A stretch of DNA of 64,000 nt, taken from contig OY969805.1 in NCBI GenBank assembly GCA_963703325.1, forward strand, positions 1,674,001-1,738,000, read 5' to 3'. The position numbers and the translations under genes are program-made. Shown in pieces: positions 56,097-64,000 of this stretch; position 1 is the stretch's first letter, and the number at the start of each line of letters is the position of its first letter. A model generated the notes under the pieces. It saw only the letters and a program-made list of their open reading frames with translations, did no database searches and had not been told where the DNA came from. The stretch comes from Aquilonibacter sp963703325 (lineage in GTDB: Bacteria > Vulcanimicrobiota > Vulcanimicrobiia > Vulcanimicrobiales > Vulcanimicrobiaceae).

Positions 56097-57368
56097 ATGT
56101 TTTTCCGCAAACTCAACTGGAATATCGTCGGCTGGTTCCGTACCGTTTCGGCGATCTCGTATATCGTGATCGCGCTCGGTCTGGGCGCCATGATTTATCA
56201 TGGCTTCGAAGGCGGCCACGGATTCCAGCCCTCGCACGTGCTGCGCCTGGGACTCACCTTTACCGGCGGCACCGAGGTCGACGTCGCCTTTACGCGACCG
56301 GTCACGACCGATCAGCTGACGGCGGCGCTTGCGCCGCTCAAGCTCGCCGACGAGCGGATCAATACCGCCGGCACCGACGGCAAGGGCTTCACGATCGAGA
56401 CGCAGACCTCGTTTGCCAACGATTCGGTACCGCTCAAGAACGCGCTCAACAACGCGGCCCCGATCGACGCGAGCCGGCTCAGCATCACTGCGATCGGCCC
56501 GACGCTCGGCAGCGAATATCTGCGCGACGCACTGTTGGCGCTGGTCATTGCGCTCAGCATCCAGTTCCTCTACATCGCGTTCCGCTTCGGTTGGAACTAC
56601 ATCTTCGGCTTGGTCACGGTCATCGCGCTGGTACGCGACGCGTTGGTGATGATTGGGATCTACGCGATCGCCGACCGCCCGGCTGACGACGCGTTCCTTG
56701 CTGCGGTCCTGACCGTCATCGGCTATTCGGTTATGGACACGATCGTTATCTTGGACCGAATCCGTGAGAACACCAAGCTGATGGTCGGCGTTTCGTATGA
56801 CACGATTGTCAACGAATCGATCAAGCAAACGATGACGCGTTCGTTCAACACGCTCGCGACCGTCGTCATCACCCTGGTCGCGCTGCTCGCGCTCGGCGGC
56901 GCGAGCTTGAAGAACTTTGCCTTTGCGCTGTTGGTCGGTATCCTGTCGGGTGGGTATCACTCGATCTTCTTTTCGGCACCGCTCGTGCTCACGTTCCGCA
57001 AACGCCAGCTCGAAGCCGCGGCGCGTAAGCGCCGATTATCCGGCAGTGTCACCGGCCAAGCGCCGGCGCGCGTGGACGCGACGGGTCGCGCCGCGCGCGA
57101 GGACATCGTTGCCGCGCGCCGTGCGCGTCGCGAGAAGCAGAAGTCGTCGGCGCGTAATCCGCAGACCTCGCCCGCCCGCTACAAGCGCAAGCGCGAAGAT
57201 GGCCCGCTGTCGGTCGATACGATGGACCCGGTCGATCCGCTCGATGCGCAAACCAGCGGGCTGCACGATGCGGCATTCGATGTCGGCCATGAAGAGATCA
57301 ACCTGAATCTCGAGGGCTTCGACGTTGCCGCGCCGGAGCATGAACCGGACGGCGCGCAGCAAGAGTAA
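56097..57368 (+). CDS. secF: Protein translocase subunit SecF with long C-terminal tail
   Basis: A 423-residue SecF. The core (1-about 305) has FTGGTEVDVAFTRPV, ALLALVIALSIQFLYIAFRFGWNYIFG and GYSVMDTIVILDRIREN. Beyond the last TM helix, about 115 residues form a disordered tail: first basic (RRARREKQKSSARNPQTSPARYKRK), then acidic (DTMDPVDPLDAQTSG). This tail is not part of the family and its role is unknown. Overlaps the helicase start by 29 bp. Confidence 0.95.
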   Translation: MFFRKLNWNIVGWFRTVSAISYIVIALGLGAMIYHGFEGGHGFQPSHVLRLGLTFTGGTEVDVAFTRPVTTDQLTAALAPLKLADERINTAGTDGKGFTIETQTSFANDSVPLKNALNNAAPIDASRLSITAIGPTLGSEYLRDALLALVIALSIQFLYIAFRFGWNYIFGLVTVIALVRDALVMIGIYAIADRPADDAFLAAVLTVIGYSVMDTIVILDRIRENTKLMVGVSYDTIVNESIKQTMTRSFNTLATVVITLVALLALGGASLKNFAFALLVGILSGGYHSIFFSAPLVLTFRKRQLEAAARKRRLSGSVTGQAPARVDATGRAAREDIVAARRARREKQKSSARNPQTSPARYKRKREDGPLSVDTMDPVDPLDAQTSGLHDAAFDVGHEEINLNLEGFDVAAPEHEPDGAQQE

Positions 57369-59379
57369 AGCGGCGCTTCCGGCACCGACGCCGTCGGAAG
57401 CCGCGTTTGAGCGCGCCTTTGCGGCGTTCGTTGGCGACTCACCCGTCACCCAGAGCTTGTCGAAGGGTGAGCTCTCATCGTTCGTCGAGCATGCGTTTGC
57501 GCATGCGAAAGAGTATGCCGAGGATCGCTTTGCGACGATCGGCGGAGCGTCACAATTCCACACCAAAGTGATGGGCGTTTCGTTCGAAGGCCGCCAGGAT
57601 ATCATTGCCGGCTTGCGCGTCGACACCGAACTCGTGCTGGAGCGGCAACCCCAAAACGAATTCGATCCGAATGCTATCGCGGTGCGCTATGGCGCGCTCC
57701 AGCTCGGCTTCGTGCGCAAGCAGATCGCCAAACATCTCGCGCCCCTCATCGATAGTGGCGCGCGCTACCGCGCGCGCGTCGAATCGTTGACGGGCGGTCC
57801 TTCGACAGGCTCAGGACAAGTTAAGAACCGCGGCGTCAATATCTACATGTGGCGCGACGTGGATGCCTGCATTCGATCCGGTCCATCGACTACACTTCGC
57901 GGAGTTTATCCCGAGCGAAGGCGAGGGACGAGGGATGACAACGCGCGCGCCAACCCGGAAGATGTCGTCCGCGCGGCGCTGATCGGCGAGGCGCGGCCGC
58001 ATGCCGCGCAGCTGTTGGCGCTCGAGCGGATCGAAGCTGGGCGCAATACACTTGTCGTGCTCGGCACCGGGCGTGGCAAGTCATTCTGTTTCCAGTACCC
58101 GGCCGCACTGCGCGCGCTCGGCGGCGGCGGTAAGACGCTGGTGATTTATCCGCTACGCGCGCTCGCGAACGACCAGTACGAGGCGCTGATCCGCAAGTTC
58201 GATCCGCTTGGATTGCGGATCTACCGCGCCAATGGCTCGATCTCGCACGACGAGCGCGAGGAGCTATTTGCCGCGCTGCGCGAGGGCGCATGGGATATCG
58301 TGCTGGCCACGCCGGAGTTCCTCGAATTCCATCGCGAGGAGTTTAGCGGCGCAAGCGTCCCGTCGTTCGTCGTCGTCGACGAAGCGCATCACGTCTTTGA
58401 GTCGCGCCACCGCGCGGCATACGGGCGGCTCGGCGCGACGATTGCCGCGCTCGGATCGGCGCAGGTGCTCGCGCTCACCGCTACGGCCAACGACGAAGCC
58501 TTCGCGCAGATCGTGCGGGAGCTGCGCATCGATGCCTGGGTTATCGATCCGACCGTGCGCGAGAATCTGCACGTGATCGACGCGCGAGAAACCAAAGACA
58601 AGCAAGGGTATCTGACCGACCTCTTCGCTGCGGGCGAGAAGGGCATCGTGTACTGCAATTCGCGCAAAGAAGCGACGAAGCTTGCGCAAACCCTACGCAA
58701 GAAGCTGGGCGACCACGTCATGTTCTACCACGCCGGCATGCCCTCACCAGAGCGGCAAGAAGTCGAGCGTTTTTTTCGCGAAGGCGCGCTGCGCGTTATC
58801 GTAGCGACGTCGGCCTTCGGCGAAGGCATCGATCTTCCCGACGTCCGCCATGTCGTACTCTATCACCTCAACTTCAATTTTACCGAGTTCAATCAGCAAG
58901 CGGGTCGCGCAGGCCGCGACGGCGCGCCGGCGGAGATTCATTTGCTCTTCGGCCAGAGCGATCGTACGATCAACGAATTTATCATCGATCGCGACGCCCC
59001 GACGCTCAGCGTGCTGCGTGCGCTTTACCGCGGTATCCGCGGCCTCGCGCACGATGACGTCGTGCGCATGACCTTCGTCGATATTGCGCGCACGCTCGAA
59101 CTCGACAAAGTCAACGAGCGCACCGTGAGCAGTGCGCTGCATATCTTCGACGACGAAGGGCTGGTTGAACTCGCCGAAGACGACGACGGGCGCTATATCC
59201 GTTTCCTGCGCGTGGACGGCAAGGTCGATCTCGAGCGCAACGAGCGCTTCGCCGAAGGCGAAGCTGAGCGGGAGAGTTTCAAGCGTTTTTGCGAACTCGT
59301 CCTAACCGCGCGTGCCGACGATCTCGAACGTATCATCAACCGGCCGATCTATCCGCAACGCGTCGAGTTGGTGCGATGA
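57340..59379 (+). CDS. HIRAN-domain RecQ-like superfamily 2 helicase
   Basis: A 679-residue protein from ATG 57340. Residues about 73-150 form a HIRAN domain (FHTKVMGVSFEGRQDIIAGL, NEFDPNAIAVRYGALQLGFV), known to bind 3' DNA ends or damaged DNA. The helicase core has Walker A GTGRGKSFCFQYPA (about 241), DEAHHVFESRHR (about 347), ALTATAND and motif VI QQAGRAGRDGAPAE, closest to RecQ/DEAD-type enzymes. A winged-helix-like segment follows (VSSALHIFDDEGLVELAEDDDG). Three palindromic repeats lie inside the frame near the HIRAN domain. Likely role: DNA repair. Confidence 0.88.
   Translation: MNRTARSKSKAALPAPTPSEAAFERAFAAFVGDSPVTQSLSKGELSSFVEHAFAHAKEYAEDRFATIGGASQFHTKVMGVSFEGRQDIIAGLRVDTELVLERQPQNEFDPNAIAVRYGALQLGFVRKQIAKHLAPLIDSGARYRARVESLTGGPSTGSGQVKNRGVNIYMWRDVDACIRSGPSTTLRGVYPERRRGTRDDNARANPEDVVRAALIGEARPHAAQLLALERIEAGRNTLVVLGTGRGKSFCFQYPAALRALGGGGKTLVIYPLRALANDQYEALIRKFDPLGLRIYRANGSISHDEREELFAALREGAWDIVLATPEFLEFHREEFSGASVPSFVVVDEAHHVFESRHRAAYGRLGATIAALGSAQVLALTATANDEAFAQIVRELRIDAWVIDPTVRENLHVIDARETKDKQGYLTDLFAAGEKGIVYCNSRKEATKLAQTLRKKLGDHVMFYHAGMPSPERQEVERFFREGALRVIVATSAFGEGIDLPDVRHVVLYHLNFNFTEFNQQAGRAGRDGAPAEIHLLFGQSDRTINEFIIDRDAPTLSVLRALYRGIRGLAHDDVVRMTFVDIARTLELDKVNERTVSSALHIFDDEGLVELAEDDDGRYIRFLRVDGKVDLERNERFAEGEAERESFKRFCELVLTARADDLERIINRPIYPQRVELVR
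57446..57470. repeat. REP-like palindrome in the helicase frame, copy 1
   Basis: TCACCC/GGGTGA arms enclose a core that on the minus strand reads CCTTCGACAAGCTCTGG. It adds the residues SPVTQSLSKGEL to the protein. It shares its core with copy 2 in opposite orientation. Confidence 0.68.
57797..57817. repeat. REP-like palindrome in the helicase frame, copy 2
   Basis: GTCCT/AGGAC arms around TCGACAGGCTC; core CCTTCGACAGGCTCAGG. It is translated as GGPSTGSGQ directly after the HIRAN domain. Confidence 0.68.
57881..57939. repeat. REP-like element in the helicase frame, copy 3 (different family)
   Basis: Begins GTCCATCGACTACACTTCGC, has CTTCGC/GCGAAG arms (57895-57900 and 57915-57920) and ends GAGGGACGAGGGATGAC. 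It is translated as GPSTTLRGVYPERRRGTRDD, a low-complexity linker between the HIRAN and helicase parts. Confidence 0.6.
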
Positions 59380-59912
59380 GGCGCCCTGCCGCCGTCGTGC
59401 TCGGCATTGTGGAGACGCCGCCGCACGGCGTGATCTTCATCGAACGGTCGGCGCATCTGCGCAGTCATGCCGGGCAAATCGGTCTTCCCGGCGGCGGCAT
59501 GGATCCCGGTGACGGCGGCGACTTGCGTACGACGGCGTTGCGAGAGATGACCGAGGAGGTCGGCGTAGCGCCGGGCCGCGTCACGATCGTCGGCGAGTTA
59601 CCGGTAATCAATGCGCGCGTCAACAACTACACGGTCACGCCGTTCGTGGCGACCGTCGCGCCGGGCGACCTGCGCATCGATGCGACCGAAACGGTGGGCG
59701 TGTTCACCGTCCCGCTCGAACGCGTGGTTGCCGACCTGCGCCAGGACATGGTCTCGGTCGGCGCGTTCAAAATTGAGTCGCCGGTACTCGATCATGCGGA
59801 AAAGCGAATCTGGGGGCTCACCGGGCACATCCTGCGTGCCTTTGTTGCGGCATGGAACGACCGCGAAAATGCCTTGCGGGCGCGCGTGGAGGCAAGGCTC
59901 TCTTCGAAATAA
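59376..59912 (+). CDS. Nudix hydrolase (CoA pyrophosphatase-like)
   Basis: A 178-residue protein from ATG 59376 (ATGA overlap with the helicase). HAGQIGLPGGGMDPGDGGDL leads into the Nudix box TALREMTEEVGV, with the upstream LPGG-x pattern of NudL/YeaB-type CoA diphosphatases. Other substrates such as oxidised nucleotides are possible. Confidence 0.88.
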   Translation: MRRPAAVVLGIVETPPHGVIFIERSAHLRSHAGQIGLPGGGMDPGDGGDLRTTALREMTEEVGVAPGRVTIVGELPVINARVNNYTVTPFVATVAPGDLRIDATETVGVFTVPLERVVADLRQDMVSVGAFKIESPVLDHAEKRIWGLTGHILRAFVAAWNDRENALRARVEARLSSK

Positions 59913-59934
59913 TGGCGAAGGCGCCAAAATATGA

Positions 59935-59954
59935 GCACCACCTGGAGGTGGTGC
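59935..59954. promoter_or_regulatory. Hairpin in the leader of the S9 peptidase gene
   Basis: A near-perfect palindrome GCACCACCT-GG-AGGTGGTGC, 25 bp before the peptidase start. With only TTGT after it, it may be a leader hairpin or a weak terminator of the Nudix gene. Confidence 0.5.
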
Positions 59955-59979
59955 TTGTGGACTCATTTGGAGGATCACG

Positions 59980-62079
59980 ATGCGCCGCATTCTTGCTACG
60001 ACGCTTCTCGTCGCACTTTTAGGCTCTTCCACAACCGGTTGGGCGAAGGCCTACGATGTCGCGGATGTGCTAAGCGCTCCGTTCCCGGATAATCTGACCG
60101 CTTCGCCTGACGGCAGCGTGCTGGTGTGGAAAGTCGACGCCAGCGGCGTGAAGAATCTCTACACCAACGCGGGCGGCAGCGTTCACGCGATCACGCACTA
60201 CACCGCAGACGACGGCCAAGACATCGATTCGCCGCAGATTCTTGCGGGCAACAGCGGCGTAGTTTATCTGTGGGGCGGTGTCGAGGACCAAGCCGCCGGG
60301 GAGAATCCGAATCCGTTGCAGCACGTGCCTCCGCCACAGCGGGCCATCTTTGTCTCGCCGATCGCGGGTGGCGATCCGGTGCAGGTCGCCGTGGGCAACG
60401 GCGTGTTTCTCTCGCCGAAGGGCGATGCGGTCGCGTTCACGACAGTGCAGGGCCAGCTCGGCGTCGTCTCGCTCAGCAAGACCGATACGACCTTCGCGGT
60501 CGGGAAACCGGAGATGCTGCCGATTCGGGGCTCCGTGTCGAGTCCGGTGTGGTCGCCCGACGGCACCAAGATCGCCTTCACCACGGCTCGCGGCGATCAC
60601 TCGTTTATCGTGATCTACACGCCGGCAAAGCACGCGTACGTGTATGCGACGCCGGACTTTACGCAGGACGACGCGGCGGCATGGTCGCCGGACGGCTCGC
60701 GGGTTGCGTTCATCCGGATGCCCGGACAGAAGATCGGTGAGACCGTCTACGACGAGAGCACGTTCGAGAGCAACGACTCTTCAAAAACGCCGTGGTCGAT
60801 TTGGGTGGCCAATGCCGCGAGCGGTAGCGCGCGGCGGATTTGGACCGCGCGTCCCGGTATGGCGCACGCGTTCTACCCGTCGTCGAGCGCCGCGCAACTG
60901 TGGTGGATGACCGGCAATCACGTTGCATTCACCTGGGAAGGCGACGGCTGGGCGCACATCTACGCGGTTTCGGCCAACGGCGGCCCCGCGACGCGCTTGA
61001 CCACCGGTGCATTCGAGGTCGAAACCGTCGTGCCGTCGCTCGACCACTCGCATTTACTCTATGCAACCAACGAAGGCGCGATCGACGAGCGGCACATCTG
61101 GAGCGTCGGCATTGACGGCAAGCCGCAACCGCGCACGCATGGACCGGGCAATCAGTGGTTGCCGACGGCGCTGGCAAACGGCGGCCTCGCCTACGTCGAT
61201 GCGTGGTATGCCGCGCCGCCGGTCGTGACGATCGCCGGCAATCCGCCTAAGACGCTCGTTGCCGTGCAAGCGCCGGCGAACTATCCGGCCGCGCAAATGA
61301 TTCGTCCGCAACTGATCACGTGCAAAGCGCCGGACGGCCTGACGATTCACGCACAGCTTTTCGTGCCACGCGGCGCGAAGGGCAAGCTGCCGGCGATCGT
61401 GTTCACGCACGGGGGCCCTCCGCGGCAGATGCTCGGCGGCTTTCACTACATGGAGCCGTACACGCATCTCTACGAGATGAATCAGTATCTCGCCAATCAC
61501 GGATTCGTCGTGCTCTCGATCAACTATCGTCTCGGCATCATGTACGGCTACAACTTCCGTAATCCGCCGCACGGCGGGTGGCATGGCGGCTCGGAGTATC
61601 AAGACGTACTTGCCGGCGCACGGTGGCTGCAGAAGCAGCCGTACGTCGACGCGAATCGCGTCGGCAACTACGGACTCTCGTATGGCGGTCTCTTGACCGC
61701 ACTCGGGCTCGCGCGCAATTCAGATGTCTTCAAGGTCGGCGCAGACTTTGCCGGCGTGCACGATTGGCCCACCAGTTTCGATCACGACTACGGGCATCCG
61801 GTCGGTACGCCGCAACAGCGCGAGATCGCCCATATGTCGACGGCGGAAGGCTATCTCGATAGCTGGAAGTCGCCGGTCTTCATCGAGCAGGGCGACGACG
61901 ATCGCAACGTGGCGTTCTCACAAAGCGTCGACCTTGCGACCAAGCTGCGCTCGCGCGGCGTGACGGTACAAACGCTGGTCTTCCCGGACGAAGCCCACGA
62001 GAATCTGGTCTGGGCGCACTTGGTCGAGCAGTACCGTGCTGCCGAGGCGTTTCTGGCGCAGTATCTCCATCCTCAGTAG
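59980..62079 (+). CDS. S9-family serine peptidase (prolyl oligopeptidase/dipeptidyl-peptidase type), secreted
   Basis: A 699-residue exported peptidase. Residues 1-23 are a signal peptide (RRILATTLLVALLGSSTTGWAKA). Residues about 35-420 form a WD40-like beta-propeller with repeated SPDG motifs (SPVWSPDGTKIAFTT, AAWSPDGSRVAFIR). The alpha/beta-hydrolase domain carries GLSYGGLLTALGL (Ser about 567), EQGDDDRN (Asp about 638) and DEAHENLVW (His about 672). It likely cleaves peptides in the periplasm. TTTGGAGGATC provides a Shine-Dalgarno. Confidence 0.94.
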   Translation: MRRILATTLLVALLGSSTTGWAKAYDVADVLSAPFPDNLTASPDGSVLVWKVDASGVKNLYTNAGGSVHAITHYTADDGQDIDSPQILAGNSGVVYLWGGVEDQAAGENPNPLQHVPPPQRAIFVSPIAGGDPVQVAVGNGVFLSPKGDAVAFTTVQGQLGVVSLSKTDTTFAVGKPEMLPIRGSVSSPVWSPDGTKIAFTTARGDHSFIVIYTPAKHAYVYATPDFTQDDAAAWSPDGSRVAFIRMPGQKIGETVYDESTFESNDSSKTPWSIWVANAASGSARRIWTARPGMAHAFYPSSSAAQLWWMTGNHVAFTWEGDGWAHIYAVSANGGPATRLTTGAFEVETVVPSLDHSHLLYATNEGAIDERHIWSVGIDGKPQPRTHGPGNQWLPTALANGGLAYVDAWYAAPPVVTIAGNPPKTLVAVQAPANYPAAQMIRPQLITCKAPDGLTIHAQLFVPRGAKGKLPAIVFTHGGPPRQMLGGFHYMEPYTHLYEMNQYLANHGFVVLSINYRLGIMYGYNFRNPPHGGWHGGSEYQDVLAGARWLQKQPYVDANRVGNYGLSYGGLLTALGLARNSDVFKVGADFAGVHDWPTSFDHDYGHPVGTPQQREIAHMSTAEGYLDSWKSPVFIEQGDDDRNVAFSQSVDLATKLRSRGVTVQTLVFPDEAHENLVWAHLVEQYRAAEAFLAQYLHPQ

Positions 62080-62086
62080 TCGATAG

Positions 62087-63142
62087 CTACGCTTCGTGCG
62101 TCAGCATCCAGGCGACGTTGATCACGGCGTTCGCCTGGTTTCCCATCTCGCGAAAACGCTCGTCGTGCGTTTGGCCGGCATCGTAGCGCTTGTAGATCTG
62201 CTGGATGATCGCCGCAAAACGAAAGACGTTGAAGACGTGGTACCAGGCCGCGTCTGAAACGTCAAAGCCGGTGGCTTGGCCGTAGGCGTCCACGACTTGT
62301 GCGCGGGTCATGAAACCCTCGTGCCACGTCGGCATCCCCCAAAGCCGAAACATTGGCGGGTCGCTGGCCTGGGGCCAGAGCGCCAGCATGTACCCGACGT
62401 CCATCATCGGATCGCCGTAGGTGCACATGTCCCAGTCCAGCAGCGCGACGATGTGCGCCGGATCGTTCGGATCGAGCAACATGTTGTCAAGCTTGTAATC
62501 GTTGTGCACCAGCGTCGCAACCGTCGATTGCGGCATCCGCTCGCGCAGCCAATCGATCAGGGCTGACGTATCTATCGTGTTGGCCGTGCGTGCAGCGTCC
62601 CAGCGGCCGGTCCAGCCGTCGAGTTGGCGTTGCACGTAACCTGCCGGGCGGCCAAGTTCGGACAGCCCCGCCGACGCAACATCGACTTGATGCAGTTCGG
62701 CCAGTCGATCGATGAGTGCCGTACTTATTCGCTGCGCAAGCGCAACATCGCCGGTATAGCGCGGCGGAAGTTCCTTGCGAATAGCGATCCCGTATTTGCG
62801 CTCCTCGATCACGAAGTCGCTGCCGATGATCGCGTGATCGGTGCAGAGATGAAAGCTGCGCGGTGCGTTGGGATAGAAGGCATAGAGCTTCGAGAGCACC
62901 GCGTGTTCGCGCTTCATGTCGTGCGAGCGTTCGGCGACCGGTCCAAGCGGGGGACGTCGCAGCACGTATTCACGCGTGCCGAAACGCACCAGGTAGGTAA
63001 GGTTGGCGTGACCGCCGCCGAATTGGCGCAGCGTAAATTCGCCTTGCGTTTGCGGCAAGTGTTCGCGCAGATACGGTTCGAGGCGCGTGACGTCGAGTTG
63101 CTCTTCGGGCCGTACGTCGATGACTTCGGGATCGTCGATCAT
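62087..63142 (-). CDS. APH-family phosphotransferase (ACAD10/11-type kinase)
   Basis: A 351-residue aminoglycoside-phosphotransferase-fold kinase. It has FGGGHANLTYLVRFGTREYVLRR (P-loop-like and Lys), TLVHNDYKLDNMLLDP (catalytic HxDxxxxN) and ALLDWDMCTYGDPMMDVGYML (metal-binding DWD). This group is associated with acyl-CoA dehydrogenases, and homologues (LvaA, human ACAD10/11 N-terminus) phosphorylate 4-hydroxyacyl-CoA. It is the last gene of a minus-strand cluster with an acyl-CoA dehydrogenase. Overlap of 4 bp with the phosphatase gene. Confidence 0.9.
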   Translation of the reverse strand: MIDDPEVIDVRPEEQLDVTRLEPYLREHLPQTQGEFTLRQFGGGHANLTYLVRFGTREYVLRRPPLGPVAERSHDMKREHAVLSKLYAFYPNAPRSFHLCTDHAIIGSDFVIEERKYGIAIRKELPPRYTGDVALAQRISTALIDRLAELHQVDVASAGLSELGRPAGYVQRQLDGWTGRWDAARTANTIDTSALIDWLRERMPQSTVATLVHNDYKLDNMLLDPNDPAHIVALLDWDMCTYGDPMMDVGYMLALWPQASDPPMFRLWGMPTWHEGFMTRAQVVDAYGQATGFDVSDAAWYHVFNVFRFAAIIQQIYKRYDAGQTHDERFREMGNQANAVINVAWMLTHEA

Positions 63143-63759
63143 GCGGGCCGTTCGAGATGTGCGATGTCGTTGAGCGAGACCAGGAGCCGCCGTTCGTCAC
63201 GCGCGCGCACGATCGAGATCGACGTGTTGCCGGTCGGGAAGAAGAAGTCGCTCTTCAATCCGAGCAGACCCGCGACGTAGGCATTGATTGCACCGGCGTG
63301 ACTCACCACCGCGACCCGCGCGCCGGGGTTGGCGGCGATGATCGCGTCGATTGCAGCGGTCATACGCGAGCGAATCATCTGCGACGATTCGGTGCCGGGC
63401 AGATGCGACCAGCCGCCATGGGCGATCGCGATTTCGGCAAGATCGTGCATGGCGACGGGACCCACGCCCGCGATCTCGACTTCGCGCAAGCGGGCGTCTT
63501 CGGTCACCGGTAGTTCGGTCGTTGCAACAAGCGCATTGGCAGTTTCGCGCGTGCGTCGCAACGGACTGCTATAAATCGCGCCGATCCCGCGCGTGCGCAG
63601 ACGGTTCGCCATCGCTGCGGCTTGCTGACGGCCGCGCTCGGAGAGCGGCATGTCGACGTCTTTAGGATGCAACGCCTCGCTCGGGGGCATCGGTTCGGCT
63701 TCCCCGTGGCGAATCAGCAGGATTTCCGTCGCGCCGTTCGCCACGCGGAAATCATGCAT
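63139..63759 (-). CDS. Histidine phosphatase family protein
   Basis: A 206-residue phosphoglycerate-mutase-like phosphatase from ATG 63759. The catalytic LLIRHGEAEP (RHG), SSPLRRTRETA, the acidic-site E of LREVEIAGVGP and VVSHAGAINAYVAGLLGL (second His) are all visible. It lies between the acyl-CoA dehydrogenase and the kinase with overlaps on both sides, so it is part of the same operon; the substrate is unknown. Confidence 0.92.
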   Translation of the reverse strand: MHDFRVANGATEILLIRHGEAEPMPPSEALHPKDVDMPLSERGRQQAAAMANRLRTRGIGAIYSSPLRRTRETANALVATTELPVTEDARLREVEIAGVGPVAMHDLAEIAIAHGGWSHLPGTESSQMIRSRMTAAIDAIIAANPGARVAVVSHAGAINAYVAGLLGLKSDFFFPTGNTSISIVRARDERRLLVSLNDIAHLERPA

Positions 63760-64000
63760 CGTACTTGGCCAGCTCCGCCTTGGCGATGCTGCGGAAATGC
63801 ACTTCGTCGGGTCCGTCGGCAATGCGCAGCGAGCGAGCATTGACCCAGGCGTGCGAAAGTCCGGTGTCGTCGAGCATGCCCTCAGCACCAAAGGCTTGGA
63901 TCGCGCGATCGACGATCGCCTGGGCGATACGCGGCGCCGCCACTTTTGCCATCGCAAGCGCGGGCGCTGCGCGCTTGTTGCCGTAACGATCGAGTTGTTC
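63752..64000 (-). CDS. Acyl-CoA dehydrogenase, C-terminal end (cut by the window edge)
   Basis: The frame is open to the right edge. The visible 82 residues (LDRYGNKRAAPALAMAKVAA, RIAQAIVDRAIQAFGAEGML, RSLRIADGPDEVHFRSIAKAEL) match the C-terminal region of ACAD10/11- and LvaC-like acyl-CoA dehydrogenases. The ATG at 63952 is internal. It would act with the APH-type kinase downstream. Confidence 0.88.
   Translation of the reverse strand, partial: EQLDRYGNKRAAPALAMAKVAAPRIAQAIVDRAIQAFGAEGMLDDTGLSHAWVNARSLRIADGPDEVHFRSIAKAELAKYDA

Overview
The window is a gene-dense, high-GC bacterial chromosome segment with about 62 protein genes and very short spacers. The organism is a diderm: it has a TonB-dependent receptor, an RND efflux pump and several lipoproteins. 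Its SOS regulation is nevertheless of the Gram-positive kind (LexA boxes of the form CRAAC-N4-GTTYG and a divergent YneA-like gene). This mix, plus the gene content and the small palindromic repeats, suggests a deep-branching lineage outside the Proteobacteria, such as Eremiobacterota (WPS-2)/Vulcanimicrobiota. That placement is inference and rests on no marker-gene tree.

Layout. 1-6.0 kb: lipid/isoprenoid-type methyltransferase (cut by the left edge), CDF metal exporter, thiolase, acyl-CoA dehydrogenase and sucCD, ending in a clear terminator. 6.2-10.1 kb: a large TonB-dependent receptor with a carboxypeptidase-regulatory-like N-terminus. 10.4-11.5 kb: a compact SOS hub (LysM/YneA-like gene, three LexA boxes, lexA). 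11.5-13.9 kb: an orphan PTS EIIC-like membrane protein and a PLP lyase. 13.9-17.7 kb: PilZ and FHA signalling genes, then panC-coaBC-coaX for coenzyme A. 17.8-26.1 kb: lipoprotein, dus, an odd tRNA-like gene, aminotransferase, SRPBCC protein, an acyl-ACP-reductase-like protein and its companion, and an amino acid permease. 26.2-33.7 kb: greA, lysS, lipoprotein, a small metallothionein, truA, marR, rplM-rpsI and a DUF3810 metalloprotease. 33.7-38.3 kb: RND adaptor and a pump split by a frameshift. 38.3-39.1 kb: a TMEM175-type channel and a small membrane protein.

39.1-53.8 kb is the most interesting part: a flagellar-type type III export locus in the order flgB-like, flgC, fliE, fliF, fliH, fliI, lytic transglycosylase, retropepsin-like protease, unknown (FliK-like?), flgF/G-like, fliM/sctQ-like, fliN, fliP, metF, O-methyltransferase, fliQ, fliR, flhB, flhA. 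No separate fliG, motA/B, fliL, flgD, full hook gene or flagellin is present here. The FliF C-terminus carries a FliG-middle-domain-like segment. FliI lacks its N-terminal barrel, the FliM-like protein lacks the CheY-binding peptide, and the rod proteins are miniaturised. This looks like a reduced, possibly motorless flagellar-type secretion machine, although missing parts may be encoded elsewhere.

53.8-64 kb: a RelE-type toxin/XRE antitoxin pair, secDF, a HIRAN-RecQ-like helicase with REP-like palindromes inside its reading frame, a Nudix hydrolase, an S9 peptidase. On the minus strand at the right edge lies an acyl-CoA dehydrogenase/histidine phosphatase/APH-type kinase cluster that resembles a split ACAD10/11 system.
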